From contig NZ_AXAL01000001.1 of assembly GCF_000472785.1 (NCBI RefSeq), positions 768,798 to 832,797 of the forward strand: a stretch of 64,000 bases of DNA, in the 5' to 3' direction. Position 1 is the first letter of the stretch. Each line of letters opens with the position of its first letter. The notes beneath the pieces were generated by a model. That model did no database searches and was not told the origin of the DNA. It worked only from the letters and a program-made list of their open reading frames with translations. The position numbers and the translations under genes were made by a program. Shown one piece after another: positions 1 to 7,833 of this stretch. The stretch comes from Mesorhizobium loti CJ3sym. Lineage in GTDB: Bacteria; Pseudomonadota; Alphaproteobacteria; Rhizobiales; Rhizobiaceae.

Positions 1-516
1 CCGCAGGAAATAGAGATAGAGAGGCAGCATCACCAGAACGGCGCCCGCCGGCGCCGGCACGCCGACGAAGTATTCGGACTGCCAAAGCGGCCGTTCGGCC
101 TTCTCGTCGTCGAGCACGTTGAAGCGGGCAAGCCTCAACCCGCAGGCAATGGCGAACAGGAGCGCCGCGATCCAGCCCGGCGAGCCGGCACGGTCGAGCA
201 GGAAGGCATAGAGCACCAGAGCGGGTGCCACACCGAAATTGACGATGTCGGCCAGCGAATCCATCTGCGCGCCGAATTTGGACGTCGCCTTCAGCATCCG
301 CGCCAGGCGGCCGTCGATACCGTCGAGGAAGGCCGCCAGCAGCACCATCACCACCGCCGGCTCAAAACGGCCTTCGAAGCCGAAACGGATGCCGGACAGG
401 CCGGCGCAGATGGCAAGCACGGTGACCAGATTGGGCAGCACCATGCGCATCGGGATCTCGCGGATGCGCGGACCGCCGCTGGCGTGGGCCTCGAACTTTT
501 TGTACTGCGTGCCCAC
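1..516 (-). CDS. pssA: CDP-diacylglycerol-serine O-phosphatidyltransferase, 3' end beyond window
   Basis: Membrane enzyme that joins CDP-diacylglycerol and serine to make phosphatidylserine. Only the first 172 codons are inside the window; the gene runs off the left edge. The reverse strand reads a clear CDP-alcohol phosphatidyltransferase signature, DGRLAR followed eight residues later by G-x3-D-x3-D (GAQMDSLAD), then the family sequence DIVNFGVAPALVLYAF. I placed the start at GTG 516, giving VGTQYKKFEAHASGGPRIRE before the first hydrophobic segment; an internal ATG about 20 codons later is possible. It begins 3 bases after the psd stop, so the two are almost certainly co-transcribed and act in succession to make phosphatidylethanolamine. 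Confidence 0.9.
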   Translation of the reverse strand, partial: MGTQYKKFEAHASGGPRIREIPMRMVLPNLVTVLAICAGLSGIRFGFEGRFEPAVVMVLLAAFLDGIDGRLARMLKATSKFGAQMDSLADIVNFGVAPALVLYAFLLDRAGSPGWIAALLFAIACGLRLARFNVLDDEKAERPLWQSEYFVGVPAPAGAVLVMLPLYLYFLR

Positions 517-519
517 CGC

Positions 520-1218
520 TCAGGAAATCCGTACGAGGGGCGTGCCGGCGACGCCACCGAATTCGGCGAGCACGGTTTCACCGCCGACCGCCGTCTGGCC
601 AACAGCAACGCGCGGCGTTGCAGTCAAAGGCAGGAAGACGTCGACGCGCGAGCCGAAACGGATCAGGCCGAAACGCTCGCCAGTGCCGATCGAAGCGCCG
701 GCTTCCGCCCAGCAGACGATGCGGCGGGCCACCAGGCCGGCGATCTGGACGGCGGCCACGGTGCCGTTGGGGCTCTCGATGACCATGCCGTTGCGTTCAT
801 TTTCGGTGCTGGCCTTGTCGAGTTCGGCATTGAGGAATTTTCCCGGCCGATGTTCGATCCTGGCGATGCGGCCGCGCACGGGGGCACGGTTCACATGGCA
901 GGAAAAGACATTCATGAACACCGAGATGCGGGTCATTTCGACATTGCCGAGGCCAAGCTCGCGCGGCGGCAGGGCCGGACCGACCGCCGAGATGATGCCG
1001 TCGGCGGGGCTCACCACCAGGCGGTCGTCGACGGGCGTGACACGCTCGGGATCGCGGAAGAAATAGACGCACCAGGCGGTCAGGATCAGGCCGATCCAGA
1101 ACAGGACCGAGGAGAAATAGCCGAGGAAAAGCGTTGCCGCGCCAAAGGCCGCGATGAAGGGATAGCCTTCGCGATGGATCGGTACGAACGCGTTCTTGAC
1201 CGTATCGACAAGGCTCAT
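520..1218 (-). CDS. psd: phosphatidylserine decarboxylase proenzyme, short type
   Basis: Decarboxylates phosphatidylserine to phosphatidylethanolamine at the inner membrane. The 232-residue protein is the short form typical of alphaproteobacteria. A hydrophobic N-terminal hairpin (about residues 18-52) is followed by [13 protein letters not shown] and [12 protein letters not shown], all characteristic of the family. The self-cleavage site is RFGSR, in which Ser190 would become the pyruvoyl group of the small subunit. The start is the ATG of [11 protein letters not shown]. pssA follows immediately downstream, so the operon order is decarboxylase then synthase. Confidence 0.95.
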   Translation of the reverse strand: MSLVDTVKNAFVPIHREGYPFIAAFGAATLFLGYFSSVLFWIGLILTAWCVYFFRDPERVTPVDDRLVVSPADGIISAVGPALPPRELGLGNVEMTRISVFMNVFSCHVNRAPVRGRIARIEHRPGKFLNAELDKASTENERNGMVIESPNGTVAAVQIAGLVARRIVCWAEAGASIGTGERFGLIRFGSRVDVFLPLTATPRVAVGQTAVGGETVLAEFGGVAGTPLVRIS

Positions 1219-1423
1219 CGGGCTGGGGCTGGCTCCGTTTCAAGTCCGGCCTCAATAGCCGAAAGCCCCCTTCGCCGCAACGCAACAATCGGGCGTGCGG
1301 GCGAAGGGGCAAGGGCCTGCCGTGTCCAGGCAGCCGGACGCTCCGCGTTTCGTGAAGTCGCGGCCGGCTTGCGCGCCCATGACATTGCCGTCAGAATTCC
1401 GGAATGGGCGGGAAACAGACCTG

Positions 1424-2152
1424 ATGAAAAGCCGGAAATTCACGGTCCGCGTTCTCTATCCTGGGCTGATATTTGCCATGGTGTCCGCAATGTTCGGCCA
1501 TGCGCAGGCGCAGACCAAGCCATCCTTCGACTGCGCCAAGGCGGCCAGCGTGGCGGAAAAGGCCATTTGCGCCGACCCTGCTCTGGCGCAGGCCGACGCC
1601 GATGTGGAGAAGAACTATGCGGCATTGCTGAAGATGCTTGATCCTCATGCAGGCAAGGCCTTGCGGAACGACCAGAGCGATTTCATCGGATATCGCGACC
1701 AGATCGCCGGCTTCAACGAGAACACGCCCAAGGATCAGCAGACTTTCGATCTCGGCGAGTTCCTGCGCGACCGCGCGACCTTCCTGGCCGGCATCCGCAA
1801 GCCGGCGGACACCGGCTTCATCGGCACATGGAGCAGCGTCGGCGGCTCGGTCGAGATCAAGGCGGCAGGCGCCGGCAAGCTCGACATATCGGAAGATGTC
1901 GCCAATCCTGTCTCCGGCGGCGGTGAGTGCGATATCAGTGGTACGGTCAAGGCCGGCAAGAGCTTGCGGCTGGTCGACACAGACGACAACGACAAGCCGA
2001 CCGGGTTCGTTTTCACCTTCCGCCGTGACGGCGATGCACTTGTCGTCGAGCAAAGCGGCACTGGCAAGGATGGCAATTCGGAACCGCCCTCATGCGGCGC
2101 CAACGGCCATGTCGATGGCACGTTCTTCCTTGGCGAAAAGCAGAAAAACTAG
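1424..2152 (+). CDS. secreted protein with LprI-type (DUF1311) N-terminal domain
   Basis: Predicted exported protein of 242 residues. MKSRKFTVRVLYPGLIFAMV followed by AMFGHAQAQ looks like a signal peptide. Residues about 35-75 (FDCAKAASVAEKAICADP, then LAQADADVEKNYAALL) match the lysozyme-inhibitor LprI/DUF1311 pattern of two cysteines around an A-E-K-x-I-C core. The C-terminal half (FIGTWSSVGGSVEI onward, with a further Cys pair) resembles a small beta-rich domain I cannot name. The ATG at 1424 is chosen because it starts the signal peptide; the open frame extends upstream without a convincing ribosome site. The gene is divergent from psd. A role in inhibiting lysozyme is family inference only. 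Confidence 0.7.
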   Translation: MKSRKFTVRVLYPGLIFAMVSAMFGHAQAQTKPSFDCAKAASVAEKAICADPALAQADADVEKNYAALLKMLDPHAGKALRNDQSDFIGYRDQIAGFNENTPKDQQTFDLGEFLRDRATFLAGIRKPADTGFIGTWSSVGGSVEIKAAGAGKLDISEDVANPVSGGGECDISGTVKAGKSLRLVDTDDNDKPTGFVFTFRRDGDALVVEQSGTGKDGNSEPPSCGANGHVDGTFFLGEKQKN

Positions 2153-2242
2153 TGTCGGAATATCGCCTCCTCGCCCGTCCTTGGTGAGAAGTCCCTCATC
2201 GAGCCGCAAGGGTCGATGGCGCGTGCAATGGAGGCTCCGATC

Positions 2243-3106
2243 ATGCAGACATCATCCGGCAACAAACCTGTTATCGTCACGGACGGTCTCGCCTTCGGCG
2301 AATCGCCACGCTGGCATGACGGACGCCTGTGGGTTTGCAATTGGGGCACCGGCGAGATTGTCGCCATCGATGCCGACGGCAAATGCGAGATCGTGCTCAC
2401 CGTGCCGGCCGTCCTGCCCTACTCCATCGACTGGCTGCCCGACGGACGGATGCTCGTCGTCTCAGGCCGGGAAGGGTTGTTGTTGCGGCAAGAGGCCGAT
2501 GGCAGGTTCCTCACCCATGCCGATTTGCGCGGCCTGTCGAAAAGTCCGTGGAACGAGATCGTCGTCGATGGGCGCGGCAACATCTATGTCAATGGCGGCG
2601 GGCCGGTGCCGGCTCTTGGTCAGCATTTCGGCCCGGGCACCATCGTTCTGATCACGCCGGATGGCGCGATCCGACAGGTGGCGGAGCATATAGCCTTCGC
2701 CAACGGCATGGCGGTGACCCCGGACAACAAGGTGCTGATCATTGCCGAATCGCACGCCAACCGGCTGACCGCTTTCGACATCGCAGGCGACGGCACCCTG
2801 TCCAACCGGCGCGTCTGGGCCGATCTCGACGGCTACCCCGACGGCATCTGCCTCGATGCTCAAGGAGCGGTCTGGTACGCGGATGTTCCCAACAAGCACT
2901 GCGCGCGGCTGCGCGAAGGCGGTGAGGTTTTGCAGACCGTCACCGTCGATCGCGGCTGCTTTGCCTGCATGCTTGGCGGCGCGGACAGGAGGACGCTGTT
3001 CATCACTGCCGCCGAATGGCGCGGCTTCGAGCATATGGTCAGCGATATCAGAACCGGCCAGGTGCTCAGTGTGGAAGCGCCGGCACCTGGCATTGGCTGG
3101 CCGTAG
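2243..3106 (+). CDS. SMP-30/gluconolactonase/LRE family protein
   Basis: Likely a cytosolic metal-dependent sugar lactonase of 287 residues folded as a six-bladed propeller. Family features include LAFGESPRWHDGRLWVCNWG (metal-binding Glu), a repeated pattern of blade-end motifs, SPWNEIVVDGRGNIYVNG, FANGMAVTPDNKVLIIAESH and the Asp of DLDGYPDGICLDAQGAVWYA. Start at ATG 2243 because GGAGG lies 8 bases upstream (2230-2234); the frame is open from 2216. The substrate cannot be told from sequence. It is convergent with the small monooxygenase gene; the stops lie 1-2 bases apart with no room for a terminator. Confidence 0.85.
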   Translation: MQTSSGNKPVIVTDGLAFGESPRWHDGRLWVCNWGTGEIVAIDADGKCEIVLTVPAVLPYSIDWLPDGRMLVVSGREGLLLRQEADGRFLTHADLRGLSKSPWNEIVVDGRGNIYVNGGGPVPALGQHFGPGTIVLITPDGAIRQVAEHIAFANGMAVTPDNKVLIIAESHANRLTAFDIAGDGTLSNRRVWADLDGYPDGICLDAQGAVWYADVPNKHCARLREGGEVLQTVTVDRGCFACMLGGADRRTLFITAAEWRGFEHMVSDIRTGQVLSVEAPAPGIGWP

Positions 3107-3107
3107 G

Positions 3108-3455
3108 CTACACCCCGGGAATCCGCTGGTAGTTGGCGATGTCGGCCCGAACGCCGAGCCGGGCGAGCGTCTCCTGCGGGTTGAAGGCAACCCTTTCCTG
3201 CGCCGCCTTGACGATCGGCACGACCTTGTCGACGGCGGCCTGGTTCTCCCATTCGACGATCGTCACCAGATTGAATTCACCTGGCCCCGAAAATTGCTCG
3301 AGCAGGAAATCCTGCACGAAACCCTGCTGCTGGCGCAGCAATTCGTGTGTCGTCCTGACCTTGGCCAGGATCTCCTCGCGGGCGGCGGCCGGGACCACGA
3401 ACTTGTCCACCCTGAACACGCTACCGCCATTAATAGTCTGATTTAGATCGCTCAT
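3108..3455 (-). CDS. ABM-domain (antibiotic biosynthesis monooxygenase-like) protein, putative SoxR target
   Basis: A 115-residue protein of the dimeric alpha/beta-barrel (ABM) fold. After a short N-terminal tail it reads FRVDKFVVPAAAREEILAKV, then FVQDFLLEQFSGPGEFNLV and TIVEWENQAAVDKVVPIVKA, the usual beta-alpha-beta order. Such proteins are small quinol or heme-type monooxygenases; the substrate is unknown. I place the start at the ATG at 3455 (MSDLNQT) rather than the far upstream frame opening, since the promoter described at 3504-3534 would lie inside the longer version. Its regulation by a SoxR-like factor is inferred from that site. No soxR gene is visible in the window. Confidence 0.75.
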   Translation of the reverse strand: MSDLNQTINGGSVFRVDKFVVPAAAREEILAKVRTTHELLRQQQGFVQDFLLEQFSGPGEFNLVTIVEWENQAAVDKVVPIVKAAQERVAFNPQETLARLGVRADIANYQRIPGV

Positions 3456-3503
3456 TTCAGTTCTTCCGTTCCTGGATAGTGGTGTTTGCGGGCTCCAGGA
3501 AAC

Positions 3504-3534
3504 GGCGTACAATCTCAACTTAACTTGAGGTCAA
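3504..3534 (-). promoter_or_regulatory. SoxR-box promoter of the ABM gene
   Basis: Read on the minus strand this contains TTGACC (-35 like), a 19-base spacer and TACGCC (-10 like). The over-long 19-base spacer is the hallmark of MerR-family activated promoters. The spacer region holds CCTCAAGTTAAGTTGAGA, which matches 16 of 18 positions of the enterobacterial SoxR operator CCTCAAGTTAACTTGAGG in the same register as the E. coli soxS promoter. The predicted transcription start is about 40 bases before the ATG at 3455. Confidence 0.75.
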
Positions 3535-3612
3535 GCAGGATTCTCGATTGATTTCTGGAAAGGCTCAGACAGCGGCGCCTACTCCGAAAGAAACTGGAGA
3601 TGACTGCGGGAC

Positions 3613-3660
3613 GGCGCCCCCTCTGCCCTGCCGGGCATCTCCCCCCCAAGGGGGGAGATT
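3613..3660. repeat. RIME-like intergenic palindromic element, single copy
   Basis: GC-rich motif beginning GGCGCCCCCTCTGCCCTGCC, then GGGCATCTCCCCC and a short hairpin AAGGGGGGAGAT. The same motif occurs twice more at 18263-18310 and, inverted, at 18376-18424. It sits between the end of the ABC exporter gene and the SoxR-box promoter. The resemblance to Rhizobium-specific intergenic mosaic elements is inferred from structure. Confidence 0.7.
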
Positions 3661-3673
3661 GCTCCTCCACCGA

Positions 3674-5557
3674 CTACGACAGCTCCGACGTGCGCCGGCG
3701 AACGACGACGCCGAGTTCGTCGCCTTCGCGGGCGAGGCGCAGCCGCTCCTCGGCCTCGGTCGCCTCGCGCTGGCGGTCCCACATCGAGGCGTAGAGGCCA
3801 TGCTTTCGCATCAGTTCGATATGGGTGCCGCGCTCGGCGATCTGGCCGTCCTTGAGCACGATAATCTCGTCGGCCGAGATCACCGTCGACAGGCGATGGG
3901 CAATGACAATGGTGGTGCGGCCCTTGCTGACGAGGTCGAGCGCTGCTTGGATCTCCTGCTCGGTGTGGCTGTCCAGCGCCGAGGTCGCTTCATCGAGCAT
4001 CAGGATCGGCGGCGCCTTCAGGATGGTGCGGGCAATCGCGACGCGCTGCTTCTCGCCACCCGAAAGTTTTAGGCCACGCTCGCCGACCATCGACTTGTAA
4101 CCTTCGGGCAGCTTCTCGATGAACGGCCCGATCTGGGCGAGTTCGGCGGCCTTGTGCACCTCCTCCTCACTGGCGCCGACCCGGCCATAGCGGATGTTGT
4201 AGGCTATGGTGTCGTTGAACAACACGGTGTCCTGCGGCACCATGCCGAGCGCCGCGCGCAGGCTGTCCTGGGTAACATCCCTGACGTCCTGGCCGTCGAT
4301 CAGCACCTGGCCGCCCTGCACGTCGTAGAAGCGGAACAAGAGACGCGAAATGGTCGACTTGCCGGCGCCCGAGGGTCCGACGATGGCGACGGTCTTGCCG
4401 GCCGGCACCTCGAAGCTGACGCCTTTGAGGATTTTTCGGTTCGGATCGTAGGAAAAATGCACATCGCGGAACTCGACCTTGCCGGCACCAACGACCAGAG
4501 CCTTTGCATCGGGCTTGTCGGTGATCTCCTGCGGCACGTCGAGCAGGTCGAACATGTGCTCGATGTCGGTCAGGCCCTGGCGGATTTCACGGTAAATGAA
4601 GCCGATGAAGTTGAGCGGCACGGACAACTGAATCAGCATGGCGTTGATGAAAACGAAATCGCCAACCGTCTGCGTGTGGGCCTGCACCTCCAGCGCCGAC
4701 ATGCACATGACGACGACGGTGCCGAGGCCGAAGATGATGCCCTGGCCAAAATTCAGCCAGCCGAGCGAAGTCCAGGTCTTGGTGGCGGCAATCTCGTAGC
4801 GCGCCATCGAGCGGTCGAAGCGCTCGGCTTCCATGGCTTCGTTGGTGAAATATTTGACTGTCTCGAAATTGAGCAGCGAGTCGATCGCCTTGGTGTTGGC
4901 GTCGGTGTCGCTGTCGTTCATGTCGCGGCGGATCGAGATGCGCCAGTCGCTGGCCCTGACCGTGAACCAGACATAAAGACAGACGGTGGCTGCGACGACG
5001 GCCACGTATTTCCAGCCATAGGTGAAGCCGAATATGCCAGCGGTCAGCGCGAATTCGAGGATGGTCGGCGCCGTGTTCAGCATGATGAAGCGTACGATCG
5101 TCTCGATGCCCTTGGTGCCGCGCTCGATGATGCGCGACAGGCCGCCGGTGCGACGCTCAAGATGGAAGCGCAGCGACAATTGATGCATGTGGACGAAAGT
5201 GCGGAAGGCGAGCTGGCGCACCGCATGCTGACCGACGCGAGCAAACAGCGCGTCGCGTAGCTGGTTGAAGCCGAGCTGGACGAGCCTCAGCACGTTGTAG
5301 GCAATGACCAGCATGACCGGGGCAAGCATGAAAGACGGCAGCGGCGGCGGCACCCTGGAGCCTCCGGCCAGCGCATCAGTGGCCCATTTGAAGAAATAGG
5401 GACCGGCGACCAGGGTCAGCTTGGCGACGACCAGAAGTAGCGTCGCCCAGGTGACGCGTGCCCTGAGATCAGCACGGTCGGCCGGCCACATATAAGGCCA
5501 GAGGTTGCGCAATGTCGTGAGAGTTGAGGTTTCGGCGGAGACGGTTTTTTCGACCAC
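3674..5557 (-). CDS. Atm1-type ABC exporter (heavy-metal / glutathione-conjugate / Fe-S related)
   Basis: A 627-residue half-transporter with fused membrane and ATPase domains that would act as a homodimer in the inner membrane. The membrane domain covers about residues 35-330 and includes LERRTGGLSRIIERGTKGIE and ETVKYFTNE, typical of the Atm1/HMT1 subfamily. The ATPase domain has Walker A GPSGAGKS (394-401), the signature LSGGE (498-502), Walker B ILMLDE (518-523) and the H-loop VIAHRLSTV. Atm1 homologues export glutathione-derived compounds or metal conjugates; which one applies here is not visible. The gene starts 25 bases after the ArsR-family gene, so the two form an operon, suggesting metal- or thiol-responsive expression. 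Confidence 0.88.
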   Translation of the reverse strand: MVEKTVSAETSTLTTLRNLWPYMWPADRADLRARVTWATLLLVVAKLTLVAGPYFFKWATDALAGGSRVPPPLPSFMLAPVMLVIAYNVLRLVQLGFNQLRDALFARVGQHAVRQLAFRTFVHMHQLSLRFHLERRTGGLSRIIERGTKGIETIVRFIMLNTAPTILEFALTAGIFGFTYGWKYVAVVAATVCLYVWFTVRASDWRISIRRDMNDSDTDANTKAIDSLLNFETVKYFTNEAMEAERFDRSMARYEIAATKTWTSLGWLNFGQGIIFGLGTVVVMCMSALEVQAHTQTVGDFVFINAMLIQLSVPLNFIGFIYREIRQGLTDIEHMFDLLDVPQEITDKPDAKALVVGAGKVEFRDVHFSYDPNRKILKGVSFEVPAGKTVAIVGPSGAGKSTISRLLFRFYDVQGGQVLIDGQDVRDVTQDSLRAALGMVPQDTVLFNDTIAYNIRYGRVGASEEEVHKAAELAQIGPFIEKLPEGYKSMVGERGLKLSGGEKQRVAIARTILKAPPILMLDEATSALDSHTEQEIQAALDLVSKGRTTIVIAHRLSTVISADEIIVLKDGQIAERGTHIELMRKHGLYASMWDRQREATEAEERLRLAREGDELGVVVRRRTSELS

Positions 5558-5582
5558 TTTTCTTGCCTTTTGGGTGAGAGGG

Positions 5583-5924
5583 TCAGCGGCCGGAGCAGCA
5601 GGAATTGACGAGGGCGTTCAGCGATGCCGATATTTCGGCAAGTGCCGCGCGGTCGACCGCGTAGCGGGAACGCTGGCGGTCGGGCTCGAAGCGGACCAGG
5701 CCGGCCTCGACCAGTATCTTCAGGTGCTGTGAGACCGTCGACTGCGCCAGATCGAAACGGTCGACGACCTCGCGGCAGCAGCATGAATTGCTGGCCGAGA
5801 GGTGCTTGATGATTTCGATACGCGCCGGATGCGAAAGCGCGGCCAGCCGGGCGGCGATTGCACGGCTGTCGGGCGCGCTCGAAATGGCGTTGGGTCCGTG
5901 GGTTTCGAAGGGAATGTCGATCAT
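5583..5924 (-). CDS. ArsR-family winged-helix repressor with Cys-rich sensing motif
   Basis: A 113-residue ArsR/SmtB-type regulator. The DNA-binding part reads LAALSHPARIEIIKHL and LAQSTVSQHLKILVEAGLVR. Between them sits SNSCCCREVVDRF with three consecutive cysteines (48-50), placed like the metal-binding CxC motif of ArsR sensors, and the protein ends NSCCSGR, giving two more cysteines. Start chosen at ATG 5924; a GTG at 5957 is open, but a perfect dyad at 5928-5947 fits better as an operator upstream of the start. The gene precedes and is co-oriented with the Atm1-type exporter, the expected arrangement for a self-regulated efflux operon. Confidence 0.85.
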   Translation of the reverse strand: MIDIPFETHGPNAISSAPDSRAIAARLAALSHPARIEIIKHLSASNSCCCREVVDRFDLAQSTVSQHLKILVEAGLVRFEPDRQRSRYAVDRAALAEISASLNALVNSCCSGR

Positions 5925-5927
5925 CGT

Positions 5928-5947
5928 CCATCGGCGATAACCGATGG
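5928..5947. promoter_or_regulatory. dyad operator candidate upstream of arsR-like gene
   Basis: Perfect 7-base inverted repeat CCATCGG-N6-CCGATGG ending 4 bases before the ATG at 5924. The position over the start region suits autorepression by the ArsR-family protein. Because it covers the usual ribosome-site position, either the message has a very short leader or translation starts elsewhere. Confidence 0.5.
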
Positions 5948-5988
5948 TTGGCACCACCGCAAGCTACTCTTCTGGGCAGAGATAGCGG

Positions 5989-6921
5989 CTAACGCCGCGA
6001 GATGGATTTCTCGATCCCCGGTATGCCGGCAATCTGTTCAGCCAGAAAGTCCAGCAGGAGGCGGACCCTTGCAACGCCCGCGCGCTCCGGGACAATCAGC
6101 ATGTTCAACGCGACGGACGGCAGCGAATAATCATCCAGTATCGTCTCAAGCTGGCCCGCTGCCAAAAGATCATCGACGAGCCATCGATGAGCCGGTGCGA
6201 TCCCTCGACCCGCGACCAGGGCTGCGCGCGCGGCCAGTCCATGGTCGACACGCAATCGCCCCGCGAATGGAACCATATGGCGTTCGCCGCCGGCGGCCTG
6301 CAAGGCAAGAGTTTCACTGCCCGCCACATTCGACATCCTTATACCCTCATGTCCGGACAGGTCGGACGGCACCACCGGCCGGCCTCTAACCGCCAGATAG
6401 TCTGGCGATGCCACGAGCAGGCGCCGCGACAGGCCGAGGGCACGCAGCCTCAATGAGCTGTCCGTAAGCGGCCCCAGGCGAAGTGCGATATCGACACCCT
6501 CCCGGACGAGATCCACGCGTTCGTCGGTAAGGCTGAGGTCGATTCCAATATCGGGATATCGCTCCTGAAAGGCGAAGAGCAGCCGGCTGGTGTGCAGAAC
6601 CCCGAAAGCGGCGGTGCAGGATATGCGGACGGTGCCAGTCGGTGCACCAAGCGCGCCGCGCACTTCGTCGCTGGCCTGTTCGACAAGACGCAGGATCTGG
6701 ATGCTGTTTGCATAGTAGCGGCTGCCCTCATCGGTCAGCGTGACCCGCCGGGTGGTCCGGCTGAGCAAAGGCACTCCCACTGCCTCCTCGAGCTCCTGCA
6801 AATGCCTCGTGACTGTCGATTGCCCGATGCCGAGTTCGCCGGCAACCGATGACAGATTGCCCCGCTCCGCGACACGAACGAAAGTCCGCATGCGTTCGAA
6901 GGTGATATCCGATTTATCCAT
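5989..6921 (-). CDS. LysR-family transcriptional regulator
   Basis: A 310-residue LysR protein. The N-terminal helix-turn-helix reads FERMRTFVRVAERGNLSSVAGELGIGQSTVTRHLQELE; the substrate-binding half begins near GTVRISCTAAFGVLHTSRLL and contains DIALRLGPLTDSSLRLRALG, typical of the CrgA-like subgroup. ATG 6921 is preferred over an upstream TTG at 6933. It is divergent from the flavodoxin-fold quinone reductase gene, and a TATG-N11-CATA dyad lies between them, so that gene is the likely target. Confidence 0.88.
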   Translation of the reverse strand: MDKSDITFERMRTFVRVAERGNLSSVAGELGIGQSTVTRHLQELEEAVGVPLLSRTTRRVTLTDEGSRYYANSIQILRLVEQASDEVRGALGAPTGTVRISCTAAFGVLHTSRLLFAFQERYPDIGIDLSLTDERVDLVREGVDIALRLGPLTDSSLRLRALGLSRRLLVASPDYLAVRGRPVVPSDLSGHEGIRMSNVAGSETLALQAAGGERHMVPFAGRLRVDHGLAARAALVAGRGIAPAHRWLVDDLLAAGQLETILDDYSLPSVALNMLIVPERAGVARVRLLLDFLAEQIAGIPGIEKSISRR

Positions 6922-6936
6922 TATTTGGCACAATCA

Positions 6937-6955
6937 TATGCATTGCCGATACATA
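6937..6955. promoter_or_regulatory. LysR-type operator candidate between lysR and quinone reductase genes
   Basis: TATG-N11-CATA dyad extended by an inner AT on both sides (TATGnAT...ATnCATA). It is 16 bases from the LysR ATG and about 60 bases upstream of the divergent oxidoreductase start. T-N11-A spacing is typical of LysR-family sites. Confidence 0.45.
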
Positions 6956-7015
6956 GCGGATTACCGCGATATTGCCTACCTGACTGACAGGTTTTCAACC
7001 CCTGGAGTCACCTGC

Positions 7016-7807
7016 ATGAAAATCCTGCTTGTCTTCGCTCATCCTGAATCGCGCTCACTCAACGCAGCGCTCCGAGACGTCGCCGTCCAAGAACTCGAAG
7101 CACAAGGCCACGAAGTGCGGGTGACGGACCTTTACGCCCAGGGTTGGAAATCAGTGGTCGACCGGGCCGATTTTCCTGTTCTGGACTCAGACGCGCGGCT
7201 GAAGCCTGCCGCCGCGTCGAAAAAATCGTTCGAGGCCGACGCACTGACAGAGGACGTCAAGGCCGAGATCGCAAACCTGATGTGGGCGGATACGTTGATC
7301 CTCCAGTTCCCGCTGTGGTGGTTTGCCATGCCGGCGATCCTCAAGGGCTGGGTCGACAGGGTCTTCGCTTACGGCTTCGCCTACGGTGTCGGTGAACACA
7401 GCGACAAGCGGTGGGGCGACCGCTACGGGGAAGGAACGCTGGTCGGCAAGCGCGCAATGCTCATCGTGACGGCCGGTGGCTGGAAAGAGCACTATGCGCC
7501 GCGTGGCATCAACGGAGAGATCGACGACCTGCTGTTCCCGATCAATCACGGGATCCTCTACTACCCCGGCTACGACGTGCTGCCGCCGTTCGTCGTCTAC
7601 AGCGTCGATCGCTTCCGTGAAGCCGACTTCGAGCCGACTGCCGAACGCCTGCGCGAGAGGATGAGGACGCTCCCTATCACCCAGCCTATCCCCTATCGCC
7701 GGCAGAATGGCGGCGACTATTTGATCCCGATCATGAACCTGCGCCCTGAGCTGGGCGATCAGAACATGACCGGGTTCAAACTTCACCTGAGCGGTCCAAC
7801 GAGCTAG
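7016..7807 (+). CDS. NAD(P)H dehydrogenase (quinone), flavodoxin-like fold
   Basis: A 263-residue flavoprotein of the NQO1/MdaB-like family that would reduce quinones or related electrophiles by two electrons. It starts MKILLVFAHPESRSLNAAL (flavin phosphate-binding loop) and carries ADTLILQFPLWWFAMPAILK, then GWVDRVFAYGFAYG, typical of the family; GKRAMLIVTAGGWKEHYAPRG follows. ATG 7016 has GGAG at 7004-7007; the open frame upstream overlaps the LysR gene and is not used. It is longer than MdaB-type enzymes by a C-terminal tail of about 50 residues. Control by the divergent LysR is likely. Confidence 0.88.
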   Translation: MKILLVFAHPESRSLNAALRDVAVQELEAQGHEVRVTDLYAQGWKSVVDRADFPVLDSDARLKPAAASKKSFEADALTEDVKAEIANLMWADTLILQFPLWWFAMPAILKGWVDRVFAYGFAYGVGEHSDKRWGDRYGEGTLVGKRAMLIVTAGGWKEHYAPRGINGEIDDLLFPINHGILYYPGYDVLPPFVVYSVDRFREADFEPTAERLRERMRTLPITQPIPYRRQNGGDYLIPIMNLRPELGDQNMTGFKLHLSGPTS

Positions 7808-7833
7808 CGCACTCGACCGTTCGATAGCCTTGG

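Noticed and set aside
239..1641. Two long plus-strand open frames (275 and 385 codons) opposite pssA and psd
   Set aside because: They overlap clearly recognisable minus-strand genes, and their translations are Arg/Ala/Pro-rich with no family features; high GC commonly leaves the opposite strand open.
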